A stretch of DNA of 64,000 nt from Stenopsyche tienmushanensis (GCA_008973525.1 WACJ01000046.1:806001-870000), one strand, 5' to 3'; counted from the stretch's first letter, positions 51,036 to 63,553 are shown. Numbers and translations are program-made. Notes: generated by a model not told the origin, from the sequence alone.

Positions 51036-54000
51036 ATGTTGCAATTTAGTGCCATGTTCGCCTTTAATTATCGCCTTGATATTTACATTTTCAGATCCAG
51101 AAAACCAAGATATACCTGGATCTATCGATCGGTATTATATATTAACCTTGCATATACCTAAAATCCTATTTTCCTAAGAGAATCTCTAGTGGAGATCGCT
51201 TACGCTCGATTTAATGATATGTCATAATAAAAAGTTTAAAGTTCTGAAATATTCTGATTTTTTTTGGATTACCATATTGTTCATGTATATTTTTTTATAC
51301 TGATAAGAGGGAAACAATCTTAAAAAGTAGTTTAAACAAATTTGTGATGAAAGTAAATGTTATAATGGCAAACTGGGTAAATTTTTATCAAGTCATTAAA
51401 TCGAAATTGTACTTACTTGACGAAGCAGTTCCACGAGTCTGCAGAATGATTGAAAATCGATTGTAATGGTAGTGCTAAAATGATTTCAGATCCCAAAAAA
51501 ATAATCATAATGAATGTTAATCTTGAGTGAGAGTAATTTTATCTTAATCATGTGATTTATTGCACAAAATAATGCATCCGATGGGCTTTGTTGTAATTAC
51601 ATTTATTGTGTCAATTAAATTCTTATGCTACTTATTGGTAAAATTAATTTGTACTTAATTTTTGTTGAATATATTTGGGTTTTCCAAAATAATGACGTTT
51701 ATGCGATTAAATGTGAATATAATTAAATATTTTCAATATGAGCTGGTTTTCAATTGAGAAAATTCATGAAAATTTTACGAACTTATAAGTTGAATATTGA
51801 AAATGCACATAAAAGAGAGTAACAGCTTATTAAAAGGATCACAAACATTATTTTCTTTTTAAATTAAAATTTATGTCAGAATGTCTTGAAAACTGTGAAA
51901 TAACAAACAAAAACAAAAAAGTAGTTAATAATAACTAATGTACAAAAGAAAGAAACGTATGCAACTCTTTATCTTCTTTGGAATAACATTTAAAATAATT
52001 TCGATTTCATTGAATTTTGAGAAAAATAAGACAATCTAAATGACTTTTTGGGCCTTTAGTTTAATATAAGGTAAAAGTTGGAAAATATTTATTATATAAT
52101 ATTTTTTTCATAAATTTTATATACATATTATTTTAATAATTTTATAAACACACATATATTTAGGAGACTAAATTGTTGAGAGAGAAAGTTATTTACTAAA
52201 AACATCATTCAGCATTGTATCAATTTATTATATTTTTTAGATGTCTTATAAGGGTTTAAAGCTATGTATATATTTAATTATGTCAAAAAAACGAGTATAT
52301 GAAGTTTGACGTTTGAAAATTGATTGAGAGGCGAATTAAATTTTCAAATTATACCGTTTTTATCAAATAATGAACCCTATAGGTGGTTCGAAATGTCGGA
52401 CAAAGGTAAAAATTCGTCAAAAAAACGTCGTGTAATGCTAATCCGTGTTATAAGAGGTTTGATGTTCATAAAACATGGAATTTACGTTCCAAAAAATATC
52501 GAAGTTTGTTTATATCCTAGATTTTTTTTTATTAAACAATCGACAATATATAACAATTATTTTGAAAAAAAAAACTTTAATAACACACATATAATAAATC
52601 ATTCTTTCATCATCGTTGTCACTTACAATTCTATATATTCGACTCTTATTCGAGATCGGTTGTAAGTTTTCAACATCGAAGGACTCAATCATGTTTTTGG
52701 ATTATATTTAGGACTATTTTTGGAGACTAAAACATCTTGTAATAAGGGATTGTCTCCTTTTAACGTATAGATCTTTACGTATTTTATGATAATAAATGTA
52801 TTCCTTCTTTCCAGTATGGGATAATTTTGTATAAAAAAATATTCTCATTTATCAGTCAATCCCAAGCCGTCATCTATTGTTTTAAATGTTAAACATTATA
52901 GCTACTTTGCTGCAACTGCTTTCTATGTCATTAATTACGGTAGGTTAATCAAGCATTTAGATTAATTCATCTTCGCTCAATGTTCGATCCTCCAATATTT
53001 ATTTGATATTTTTAATTTCAAATCCTTCTCTATCAATACTACGACAAATTTTAATTGTCTTTTGATATTCATCTTCTATTGGTAGAACAATATACTTTCC
53101 AGGGACTACTATTTAAAATGGATTGTTATATTTCTTTAACACATGCAGAAATCATATCGAAACAATTTCGAATAGAAATGGTAAATTCTGATCTTGATCG
53201 ATTATATCAAATATTTATTAAAATGTTCGATAAATATAATACGTTTTAAATGTTGAAATTATTCCATTAGCCCAAGGGCTGTTATATAAACGCGGAGTTG
53301 GAAGATAAAAATAATATTTCAACATTTGGATGTTTTAAATCGAGCGGATATCCTAGTATCCACAGTATCAACAATAATATAAAAGAGAGGTTATTTTCCC
53401 TTATAAATTTCTACATCAGGTATAAAGCATTTGTAAAACCAAACTTTAAAAATAATAGCTGTGGTCCAAGCATAGCATAGTAATCTAAGAATCTTTTTCC
53501 AGTAGTGAATCTGCATGAAATATTTGATCTGGTGTGTTTTCCTTATTTTTTATAATTCCGGTGAACTTTAAAGTAATTATTTTGGTAGAATCAATGTCAG
53601 TTCACACAATTTTTATATATATTTTTGAAATTCATGTTATGCCACAATTAGGCCCGTATTATGTGAGATTCAGGTGTGTACAAATATCCGATATTTCGAA
53701 CAAGGTTTGCTTGTGGTTGCGAAATGCTTGATCAACAGGCAAGTAAACATGACTCGAGAGAATGTCAAAAACTCTTAAATATATATACATTAATAAATAT
53801 AATAATAAAAAATCTTATAAAATATACTAGAATTAATTAAATACATAGAAACATATAAGCTGCGGATGCAATTTCTATGAAACAATAAAATTCAAAAAAA
53901 CTTCTGTTCAAACATTTGACAATACTTTGATGAAAAAAGGTATGGCTTTGTTAGATTTCTTATCAAACATGTAAGTTAATTAAGGATAATATTATAAGCA

Positions 54001-54070
54001 TCGAATAAAATTTAATATATGATAGTATTTTTATTGTAGGATTAACAAATAAGACAAATGATTTAAAAAA
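51036..54070. other. AT-rich region upstream of the mucin gene
   Basis: Short frames occur (52324-52665, 53055-53249, 53298-53480, 53534-53731), none with recognisable domains. No exon matching the downstream gene family was found here, so the cluster appears to begin at 54165 within this window. Confidence 0.4.
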
Positions 54071-54073
54071 ATG

Positions 54074-54081
54074 TATAAATA
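54074..54081 (+). promoter_or_regulatory. TATA box of the first CBM14 mucin gene
   Basis: TATAAATA lies 91 nt before the proposed start codon at 54165, which places transcription start near 54105 and leaves a short 5' leader. No strong initiator is visible there. Confidence 0.6.
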
Positions 54082-54164
54082 GTGATGAAGACATTACAAA
54101 TGTATTACTTTCTTTCTTGTGCTTGGTGAAAAAGTATCACAATCTTTTTGCGAAGAGCTGCAAC

Positions 54165-57100
54165 ATGTGTAAGAAGAAATTTAAAAAATTATCAATTTTA
54201 AGATTAAATTAAATGTGCTTTACTAATATTTGGACAAATTTTCAGTCAAAACATGGCTATTTATAGCCTTTTTAGGGACAACCTACGCATATGCAAATGC
54301 GAACCCATTTATTTTGGTAATTTTTAATAGCTTTGAAATTATATACCTTGCATTTATTTGAAATAACAAAAGTTAAATTTTTAAAATATTCAATTACAGA
54401 AAGACACTTGTGATGTTATCACCGCTAAGCCAACAATAATCATAGAATGTCCGGATGAATTTGTTTGGAATCCGGAAACAGAAGTACTATAAATTTATTT
54501 GTACACACATTTGTAGATGTTTTTATAAATGAAATAACTAATGTATATTTATTTTAATATTGAACAGATATGTGAATTCACTGATTGTAAGCCAACTGAA
54601 CCAGAAACTACTACTTGTACAACAGAAGATCCATGCACAACTACTTGCTCATCAACTGAGGATCCATGTACAGAAGCTACGACGACAGAATGTCCACCAC
54701 CAGATCCACCATGCGAAACTATCCCGGATCCAGTGTGCCCTGAACACGATCCTGAAGGCTGGGCCGTTCTCTTGCCCGATCCCAAAGATTGTGGCAGTTT
54801 CTACAAATGCGATTGGGGTGTACTTTACCACTTCAGATGCCCCGGTGGACTCCATTTCAATAACGTTTTGAAAGTCTGTGATTGGCCACAGTATGCCGGA
54901 TGCTCTTGCGATTCGAAACCAACTGAAGCACCAACCACAACAGATCCTTGCACATCAACAGAAGATCCATGCACATCAACAGAAGATCCATGCACATCAA
55001 CTGAGGATCCATGTACAGAAGCTACGACGACAGAATGTCCACCACCAGATCCACCATGCGAAACTATCCCAGATCCAGTGTGCCCTGAACACGATCCTGA
55101 AGGTTGGGCCGTTCTCTTGCCCGATCCCAAAGATTGTGGCAGTTTCTACAAATGCGATTGGGGTGTACTTTACCACTTCAGATGCCCCGGTGGACTCCAT
55201 TTCAATAACGTTTTGAAAGTCTGTGATTGGCCACAGTATGCAGGATGCTCTTGCGATTCGAAACCAACTGAGGCACCAACCACAACAGATCCTTGCGAAT
55301 CTTCTACCGAACCAGAAACGACTTCATGCACTGCATGTACTCCTCCAGAACCGGAATCTACCACCTGTGCAACAGAAGAACCAACCACAACTCCTTGCTC
55401 AACAACTGAGGATCCATGTACAGAAGCTACGACGACAGAATGTCCACCACCAGACCCACCATGCGAAACTATCCCGGATCCAGTTTGCCCTGAACACGAT
55501 CCTGAAGGTTGGGCCGTTCTCTTGCCCGATCCCAAAGATTGTGGCAGTTTCTACAAATGTGATTGGGGTGTACTTTACCACTTCAGATGCCCCGGTGGAC
55601 TCCATTTCAATAACGTTTTGAAAGTCTGTGATTGGCCACAGTATGCCGGATGCTCTTGCGATTCGAAACCAACTGAAGCACCAACCACAACAGATCCTTG
55701 CACATCAACAGAAGATCCATGCACATCAACAGAAGATCCATGCACATCAACTGAGGATCCATGTACAGAAGCTACGACGACAGAATGTCCACCACCAGAT
55801 CCACCATGCGAAACTATCCCAGAACCAGAGTGCCCTGAACACGATCCTGAAGGTTGGGCCGTTCTCTTGCCCGATCCCAAAGATTGTGGCAGTTTCTACA
55901 AATGTGATTGGGGTGTACTTTACCACTTCAGATGCCCCGGTGGACTCCATTTCAATAACGTTTTGAAAGTCTGTGATTGGCCACAGTATGCCGGATGCTC
56001 TTGCGATTCGAAACCAACTGAAGCACCAACCACAACAGATCCTTGCACATCAACAGAAGATCCATGCACATCAACAGAAGATCCATGCACATCAACTGAG
56101 GATCCATGTACAGAAGCTACGACGACAGAATGTCCACCACCAGATCCACCATGCGAAACTATCCCAGATCCAGTGTGCCCTGAACACGATCCTGAAGGTT
56201 GGGCCGTTCTCTTGCCCGATCCCAAAGATTGTGGCAGTTTCTACAAATGCGATTGGGGTGTACTTTACCACTTCAGATGCCCCGGTGGACTCCATTTCAA
56301 TAACGTTTTGAAAGTCTGTGATTGGCCACAGTATGCAGGATGCTCTTGCGATTCGAAACCAACTGAAGCACCAACCACAACAGATCCTTGCACATCAACA
56401 GAAGATCCATGCACATCAACTGAAGATCCATGCACATCAACTGAGGATCCATGTACAGAAGCTACGACGACAGAATGTCCACCACCAGATCCACCATGCG
56501 AAACTATCCCAGAACCAGTGTGCCCTGAACACGATCCTGAAGGTTGGGCCGTTCTCTTGCCCGATCCCAAAGATTGTGGCAGTTTCTACAAATGCGATTG
56601 GGGTGTACTTTACCACTTCAGATGCCCCGGTGGACTCCATTTCAATAACGTTTTGAAAGTCTGTGATTGGCCACAGTATGCCGGATGCTCTTGCGATTCG
56701 AAACCAACTGAGGCACCAACCACAACAGATCCTTGCGAATCTTCTACCGAACCAGAAACGACTTCATGCACTGCATGTACTCCTCCAGAACCGGAATCTA
56801 CCACCTGTGCAACAGAAGAACCAACCACAACTCCTTGCTCAACAACTGAGGATCCATGTACAGAAGCTACGACGACAGAATGTCCACCACCAGACCCACC
56901 ATGCGAAACTATCCCGGATCCAGTGTGCCCTGAACACGATCCTGAAGGTTGGGCCGTTCTCTTGCCCGATCCCAAAGATTGTGGCAGTTTCTACAAATGC
57001 GATTGGGGTGTACTTTACCACTTCAGATGCCCCGGTGGACTCCATTTCAATAACGTTTTGAAAGTCTGCGATTGGCCACAATATGCCGGGTGCTCTTGCG

Positions 57101-60042
57101 ATTCGAAACCAACTGAGGCGCCAACCACAACAGATCCTTGCACATCAACAGAAGATCCATGCACATCAACTGAGGATCCATGCACATCAACTGAGGATCC
57201 ATGTACAGAAGCTACGACGACAGAATGTCCACCACCAGATCCACCATGCGAAACTATCCCAGATCCTGTGTGCCCTGAACACGATCCTGAAGGTTGGGCC
57301 GTTCTCTTGCCCGATCCCAAAGATTGTGGCAGTTTCTACAAATGCGATTGGGGTGTACTTTACCACTTCAGATGCCCCGGTGGACTCCATTTCAATAACG
57401 TTTTGAAAGTCTGTGATTGGCCACAGTATGCCGGATGCTCTTGCGATTCGAAACCAACTGAGGCACCAACCACAACAGATCCTTGCACATCAACAGAAGA
57501 TCCATGCACATCAACAGAAGATCCATGCACATCAACTGAGGATCCATGTACAGAAGCTACGACGACAGAATGTCCACCACCAGATCCACCATGCGAAACT
57601 ATCCCAGATCCAGTGTGCCCTGAACACGATCCTGAAGGTTGGGCCGTTCTCTTGCCCGATCCCAAAGATTGTGGCAGTTTCTACAAATGTGATTGGGGTG
57701 TACTTTACCACTTCAGATGCCCCGGTGGACTCCATTTCAATAACGTTTTGAAAGTCTGTGATTGGCCACAGTATGCCGGATGCTCTTGCGATTCGAAACC
57801 AACTGAAGCACCAACCACAACAGATCCTTGCACATCAACAGAAGATCCATGCACATCAACAGAAGATCCATGCACATCAACTGAGGATCCATGTACAGAA
57901 GCTACGACGACAGAATGTCCACCACCAGATCCACCATGCGAAACTATCCCAGATCCAGTGTGCCCTGAACACGATCCTGAAGGTTGGGCCGTTCTCTTGC
58001 CCGATCCCAAAGATTGTGGCAGTTTCTACAAATGTGATTGGGGTGTACTTTACCACTTCAGATGCCCCGGTGGACTCCATTTCAATAACGTTTTGAAAGT
58101 CTGTGATTGGCCACAGTATGCCGGATGCTCTTGCGATTCGAAACCAACTGAGGCACCAACCACAACAGATCCTTGCGAATCTTCTACCGAACCAGAAACG
58201 ACTTCATGCACTGCATGTACTCCTCCAGAACCGGAATCTACCACCTGTGCAACAGAAGAACCAACCACAACTCCTTGCTCAACAACTGAGGATCCATGTA
58301 CAGAAGCTACGACGACAGAATGTCCACCACCAGACCCACCATGCGAAACTATCCCAGATCCAGTGTGCCCTGAACACGATCCTGAAGGTTGGGCCGTTCT
58401 CTTGCCCGATCCCAAAGATTGTGGCAGTTTCTACAAATGCGATTGGGGTGTACTTTACCACTTCAGATGCCCCGGTGGACTCCATTTCAATAACGTTTTG
58501 AAAGTCTGTGATTGGCCACAGTATGCCGGATGCTCTTGCGATTCGAAACCAACTGAAGCACCAACCACAACAGATCCTTGCACATCAACAGAAGATCCAT
58601 GCACATCAACAGAAGATCCATGCACATCAACTGAGGATCCATGTACAGAAGCTACGACGACAGAATGTCCACCACCAGATCCACCATGCGAAACTATCCC
58701 AGATCCAGTGTGCCCTGAACACGATCCTGAAGGTTGGGCCGTTCTCTTGCCCGATCCCAAAGATTGTGGCAGTTTCTACAAATGCGATTGGGGTGTACTT
58801 TACCACTTCAGATGCCCCGGTGGACTCCATTTCAATAACGTTTTGAAAGTCTGTGATTGGCCACAGTATGCCGGATGCTCTTGCGATTCGAAACCAACTG
58901 AAGCACCAACCACAACAGATCCTTGCACATCAACAGAAGATCCATGCACATCAACAGAAGATCCATGCACATCAACTGAGGATCCATGTACAGAAGCTAC
59001 GACGACAGAATGTCCACCACCAGATCCACCATGCGAAACTATCCCAGATCCAGTGTGCCCTGAACACGATCCTGAAGGTTGGGCCGTTCTCTTGCCCGAT
59101 CCCAAAGATTGTGGCAGTTTCTACAAATGCGATTGGGGTGTACTTTACCACTTCAGATGCCCCGGTGGACTCCATTTCAATAACGTTTTGAAAGTCTGCG
59201 ATTGGCCACAGTATGCCGGATGCTCTTGCGATTCGAAACCAACTGAGGCACCAACCACAACAGATCCATGCACATCAACAGAAGATCCATGCACATCAAC
59301 TGAGGATCCATGCACAGAAGCTACGACGACAGAATGTCCACCACCAGATCCACCATGCGAAACCTTGCCGGATCCAGTGTGCCCTGAGCACGACCCTGAA
59401 GGTTGGGCCGTTCTTTTGCCCGATCCCAAAGATTGTGGCAGTTTCTACAAATGCGATTGGGGTGTACTTTACCACTTCAGATGCCCTAGTGGACTCCATT
59501 TCAATAACGTTTTGAAAGTTTGCGATTGGCCTCAATATGCCGGTTGCTCTTGCGATTCGAAACCAACAGAGGCTCCAACCACAACAGATCCATGCACTAC
59601 AACTTGTGAACCTACTACCGATCCATGCACATCTACTCCAGAACCAACGACAACATGTGAAACGACCACTTGCTCAACAGAAGCTCCAACGACACCATGC
59701 TATACACCATATCCACCATGCCAAACGTATCCAGCACCAGTTTGCCCTGAACATGACCCGAACGAATGGGCAGTTCTTTTACCCGATCCTGAAGATTGTG
59801 GTAGCTTTTACAAATGCGATTGGGGTAAACTTTTCCACTTCAGGTGCCCTAGTGGACTCCACTTCAATAACGTTTTGAAAGTTTGCGATTGGCCACAATA
59901 TGCCGGGTGCTCTTGCGATTCGAAGCCAACAGAGGCTCCAACCACAACGGACCCATGCACTACTACTTGCGAACCTACAACAGCTCCATGCGATCCCATC
60001 ACGGAGACAATAACACAACCACCTCCCCCTGTACTGATGTAA
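54165..60042 (+). CDS. Secreted multi-CBM14 (peritrophin-A) mucin-like protein, 4 exons
   Basis: Exons are 54165-54168, 54246-54316, 54400-54483 and 54568-60042, joined by GT-AG introns of 77, 83 and 84 bp. Translation gives 1877 residues. Residues 1 to about 20 form a signal peptide (MFKTWLFIAFLGTTYAYA, then NANPF). Residues 29-60 hold a half chitin-binding motif (CPDEFVWNPETEIC). Fifteen CBM14 domains follow, starting at about C110 and then every 115 residues, with 135-residue spacings after domains 2, 6 and 10. Each shows C-x17-C-x5-C-x9-C-x12-C-x7-C, the peritrophin-A pattern, with the aromatic FYKC and CDWPQ parts. The last domain starts near 1779. Linkers are rich in Thr, Pro, Glu and also Cys (DPCTSTE units). 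The family binds chitin in the peritrophic matrix or cuticle; the tissue here is unknown. The in-frame ATG at 54541 lies in intron 3 and would give no signal peptide. Exon 1 contributes only ATGT; it is chosen because it restores phase and is mirrored in the paralog at 63601. Confidence 0.88.
54736..59910 (+). repeat. Coding tandem array of 15 CBM14 units with 1440-bp higher-order repeat
   Basis: Unit starts (first Cys codon of each domain) are spaced 345, 405, 345, 345, 345, 405, 345, 345, 345, 405, 345, 345, 324 and 363 nt. The 345-nt units carry a DPCTSTE-type linker. The 405-nt units carry a different linker (ESSTEPETTSCTACTPPEPE and onward). The 405 unit recurs after three 345 units, giving a 1440-bp higher-order repeat. 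Copies lie at 55261-56700, 56701-58140 and, slightly shortened, 58141-59559. Units are nearly identical at the DNA level, with scattered mostly silent differences (GCC/GCA, TGC/TGT, CCG/CCA). The last two domains are more diverged (CPSGLHF, HDPNEWAVLLPDPED, GKLFHFRC). Confidence 0.92.
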
Positions 60043-60084
60043 TATCGTAGTTTAAAATGAAAATGTGTTTTAAGTTTTTTAACA

Positions 60085-60131
60085 AATAAATATTTTTTAT
60101 CGCATGATTTTTTTTTTTTCATTTCAATAAA
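60085..60131 (+). terminator. Polyadenylation signals of the mucin gene
   Basis: AATAAA occurs at 60085-60090, 43 nt after the stop codon, and again at 60126-60131. Either could serve; the first followed by the T-rich run is the simpler choice. Confidence 0.6.
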
Positions 60132-60859
60132 ACAGCATTTATATAGACAGTTATCGTTATTCCTATCCATAATGTCTGTGTGACCGACTGATGATCATTG
60201 CTCATGGTTTTGCAACAACAATCAAAATATTATTAAGAAAAATAAAATTATAGCAATTCCGTTAATTGTTACTCTTTGGTACTATCCTTTCTAAATTTTT
60301 TATTCAAATCATGTTCAAAGTAAATGAAAAACTGCAATATTAAAAATCCTAACCTTAGTACCGTCACATATGGATTTCGTCTTCATCCAATTACAGATCT
60401 TAAAGGGTTATCCCGTGTGAATGCTAATTTCTTTCGCTTGTTTTGTAATTTTATTGGCAAATTAAATATATATATAACTCCGAATTTTCTACCATATATT
60501 TATTCATTAAGTTGTCCCTTTTTTGGGTTTTTCACGACGGATCATTGTTATCGTCCTCTATGGCACCATTCTCAGATTGGTTTTGTGTTGGTTCAGATTG
60601 GTACATGTATTTGATATCGATTGATGACTCGTTTGACGATTTGACCATGTTTGGTTTTTGACTTAGACTTTATTACATTAAATGCATATTAGCATTGTTG
60701 ATATTTGTTTTGTATCTTAGGGTGAGTTTAATGAGTGCCTAATTTCACTATCTTTGCACAAAATTGTTACATAATTCACTACTTGATGGTTGGTATGTTT
60801 TAAGTTTATATTTTTGTATGTTGATATTAGTTTATTATTATGTTTTTTGAACATCAAGC
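60132..60859. other. Intergenic, no feature seen
   Basis: A plus-strand 96-codon frame (60324-60614) has no motif and is not supported as a gene. Confidence 0.5.
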
Positions 60860-61340
60860 GAAGTAACCTTTTTTTTCTTTCCTGTGGGAGGGGAATCTTT
60901 GCACCCGTGGAATTCCACGAGTGGGCTTTAGCAAGCACAAGACACCCTTGCGGGTAGTGTGGAGATTTTTACCCATTAAACCCCTCCTTCTGGCCTCCTC
61001 TGTTCCTCCAGTATATTCTTCGGAGGGGACAGGTCTCTGCTGTCACCCCGGCTACCGTTAAGTATTACCTGGTAGTGACGGCCGCGTGTCGCTCTTGGGC
61101 TCCTTCTATGTATGCACACTGTTCAGCGTGCATCTCCTTGTATTGGGTGTCCTGCTCTTCAGGGTTAGGAGGAGGACGTTACCGGAGCCCGACGTCTTAG
61201 TCGCTCGGTATCCTCTCTGTATCATGACACTCGATGCGCATCCGCACCACGTATTCCATGCCCTGGCGTTGGTCAGCATCGTAGGGACCATTCTGCTAAG
61301 GGAGATTGTAACTTGTAGTTGTTAATATATGAAGTAACCT
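60860..61340 (-). mobile_element. 5'-truncated R1-type LINE with target duplication
   Basis: GAAGTAACCT at 60860-60869 and 61331-61340 flanks a 461-bp GC-rich insert with a T-run at its left edge (the A-tail of a minus-strand copy). The minus-strand frame (about 61106-61291) reads RMVPTMLTNARAWNTW and then ASSVMIQR, resembling the C-terminus of R1-clade LINE pol proteins (V-x-x-M-L-x-S-E-x-x-W-N, then V-M-x-x-K). The rest is a 3' untranslated region with a near-perfect hairpin around CCGTGGAATTCCACG (about 60903-60922). It is a short dead-on-arrival copy inserted between the two mucin genes. Confidence 0.8.
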
Positions 61341-63518
61341 ATAATTCTTCTTCGAAACAAATCCACCACGATATATAGCAACGGTACCAAGACTTAAATG
61401 GAAAAATGATATAAAAAATTACAAGCAGAAGATTTTGTGTCTCAATTATTCCTACTGATATGCTATTCGAATTGAAACGTGTTCAGTTTCTGGCGCGAGC
61501 ATCAACAAAGCACAGAAATACACGGGGTATGCGTTCATATTTCTCACATGGGTAGCTGTATATAGGCTGCTCGCGCCCTTCTCATTTATTACCAGACGGT
61601 AAGCTAACACAAAAAATATTGTGAATCCAAAAGCATTTCGTTAGCATGGCATAAACATAACCTTTGGGATGGGAAAAAAAAGATAGGAATCAGTCCGCAT
61701 CATATTATACATTGAACAAGCCAATAGATATCTAATAGCATTCACGGGATAACAGCATCAGAACGCAGTCTTGAAATTGGATTGCAAATCGGCAGTACAC
61801 GAACATGTTATGAAGAACGATCATCACATCTATTTTGCTGATACAAAAACCATAACAACCGTCGTATTCCACGTTCATGAGTCCTCAGGAGACTCAGAAT
61901 ATCGGAAAGATGTACATTTGAAATCTTAATGTACCTCTCAAATAATTACAAACCGCGATCATATACCCGTTTTTCAGTGTAATTAAAAAAAAAATCATTC
62001 CAATTAACTGAATTAAAATACAAATATTTTATTTCTTTATGTTTGGTATTGCAACGCTTGCTAGGTACTCGCTTGTATTATATATATATAATTTTTGATC
62101 AACGGCTGTTAATAATGCTCATTACAAATTGCATAGAAGCATAGGCAAAACTTAATGTTCTTCCAGTGCTAGAAGATTTGCTCACTAATCCAGTTTTCAC
62201 AACAATGCACTAATCTTGGGATAATCTCGACTGTTAAGGTATTCTTGTAGCATGGAATTAATGTCTTAACACATAAGTGTTGACTAAACTTAGACAACAA
62301 TTCATCGAAGCCGTCATATCATATATTATAAATTGTAATTGTGGTTTAAGTATTTTGTACAAATACTTTATATATAAAGCAATAAAGTTTATTATTAACC
62401 ATTGAAAATGGAAAAAAAGCTTAATAGTAACTGTGTTAATTTTATCTTTTATAAAAAAAATATTTTTGTTATCATTTTTTATTTTTATGTGCTATGCCAA
62501 AACTGTTTTAAATTCCTTAATAAAATGTGAATAAAAAATAAAATGGCATGCATAATGGTGTTTCAGTAATTTTAGTTCTAGATATAAAAATATCATAATA
62601 TATCTTCAATGCTTTTCCAATATAACTTTATATTTTCATTTAATGAAACAAAAAAATCATTTTTTTAGGTATTAATGCTTTTATTATGGTGGTATTTCAG
62701 TTTTTTTTTTCACATGTGGTTTAATATTAGGGTGTTAGGTAAATTTTTAATATGCTTCCTGCAGTTAAAGTGTTAAGTGTTAAGATTAGATAATGTCTGT
62801 AGGTAGTTAAATTATTTAAATATCAGTCACCTATAAACGGCTCTGTGTGCTCACGCTAATTATAATTTTTTAGCTCCTGATTAATCATATTTGTGATGAT
62901 TAAAGCATTTTATTGGCATAAAATTGTAATATATTTTTATTCCTATAATTTGCTATATATTTTCATGATAAAAACATAAGCTCTTTATGTTTTTGCAAAT
63001 GTATTGGCCCTTTTACTCTATTTCAATAGTAAAAATTTAATACAGAATATAAATTAATAAGAGGTCAAATATGAAAAATGATGCTAAATAACATTTCTGT
63101 AATAACAAACCTGCACATGTAAAAACATCAATTGTTAGTTTTTGCTATACATATATAATATCAGTTTCAATTAAGATATATGAAGAGTAAGTAGTATTTT
63201 TCTTCAAACTATACTACGCCTAATTTTTTGTTTCCGATAAAATTAAAATAATAATAAATTTTGAAACCTCCCTAAAATATTATTTTTTTCATACGCAAGC
63301 TTATAAAATAATGAATAAAAACACTTCAACACGACAGTTCTACTTCCGATTGTTATTAACAATAACGCTTTGATACCATACAAGTAAATGTTGCTTATCA
63401 ACTAAGATTTAATCGGGGATAATAAAATAATTCTACTACAAGGGGATTATTTATAGGCCCAATATTTCCTATTATGATCGTTAGATAAAACAATGATGAT
63501 AGATAATTTTGATTTTGC
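61341..63518. other. Intergenic AT-rich stretch between the two family genes
   Basis: No coding exon was recognised. A perfect 10-bp inverted repeat (GGCGCGAGCA at 61492-61501, TGCTCGCGCC at 61568-61577) stands out as GC-rich in AT-rich DNA, with a TATATAGG just before its right arm. Confidence 0.5.
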
Positions 63519-63553
63519 TATAAAAAGGAAAAACAACTTCACATAATTACAGT
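63519..63553 (+). promoter_or_regulatory. TATA box and initiator of the second family gene
   Basis: TATAAAAA at 63519-63526 is followed 31 nt later by an ACAGTC (63549-63554) that resembles the arthropod initiator. The start codon is at 63601, giving a leader of about 50 nt. Confidence 0.6.

Noticed and set aside
54541..54567. ATG at 54541 as the start of the mucin protein
   Set aside because: It lies in intron 3 just before an AG acceptor, encodes MYIYFNIEQ with no signal peptide, and is not mirrored in the paralog.
54549..60170. Many antisense and alternate-frame open frames of 60-132 codons across the mucin gene
   Set aside because: They repeat with the same 345/405-nt period as the sense gene and exist only because the repeat is nearly identical. 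They have no start context, signal or splice support.
60324..60614. 96-codon frame downstream of the mucin as a separate gene
   Set aside because: No homology, no TATA box, and residue content consistent with translated AT-rich non-coding DNA.
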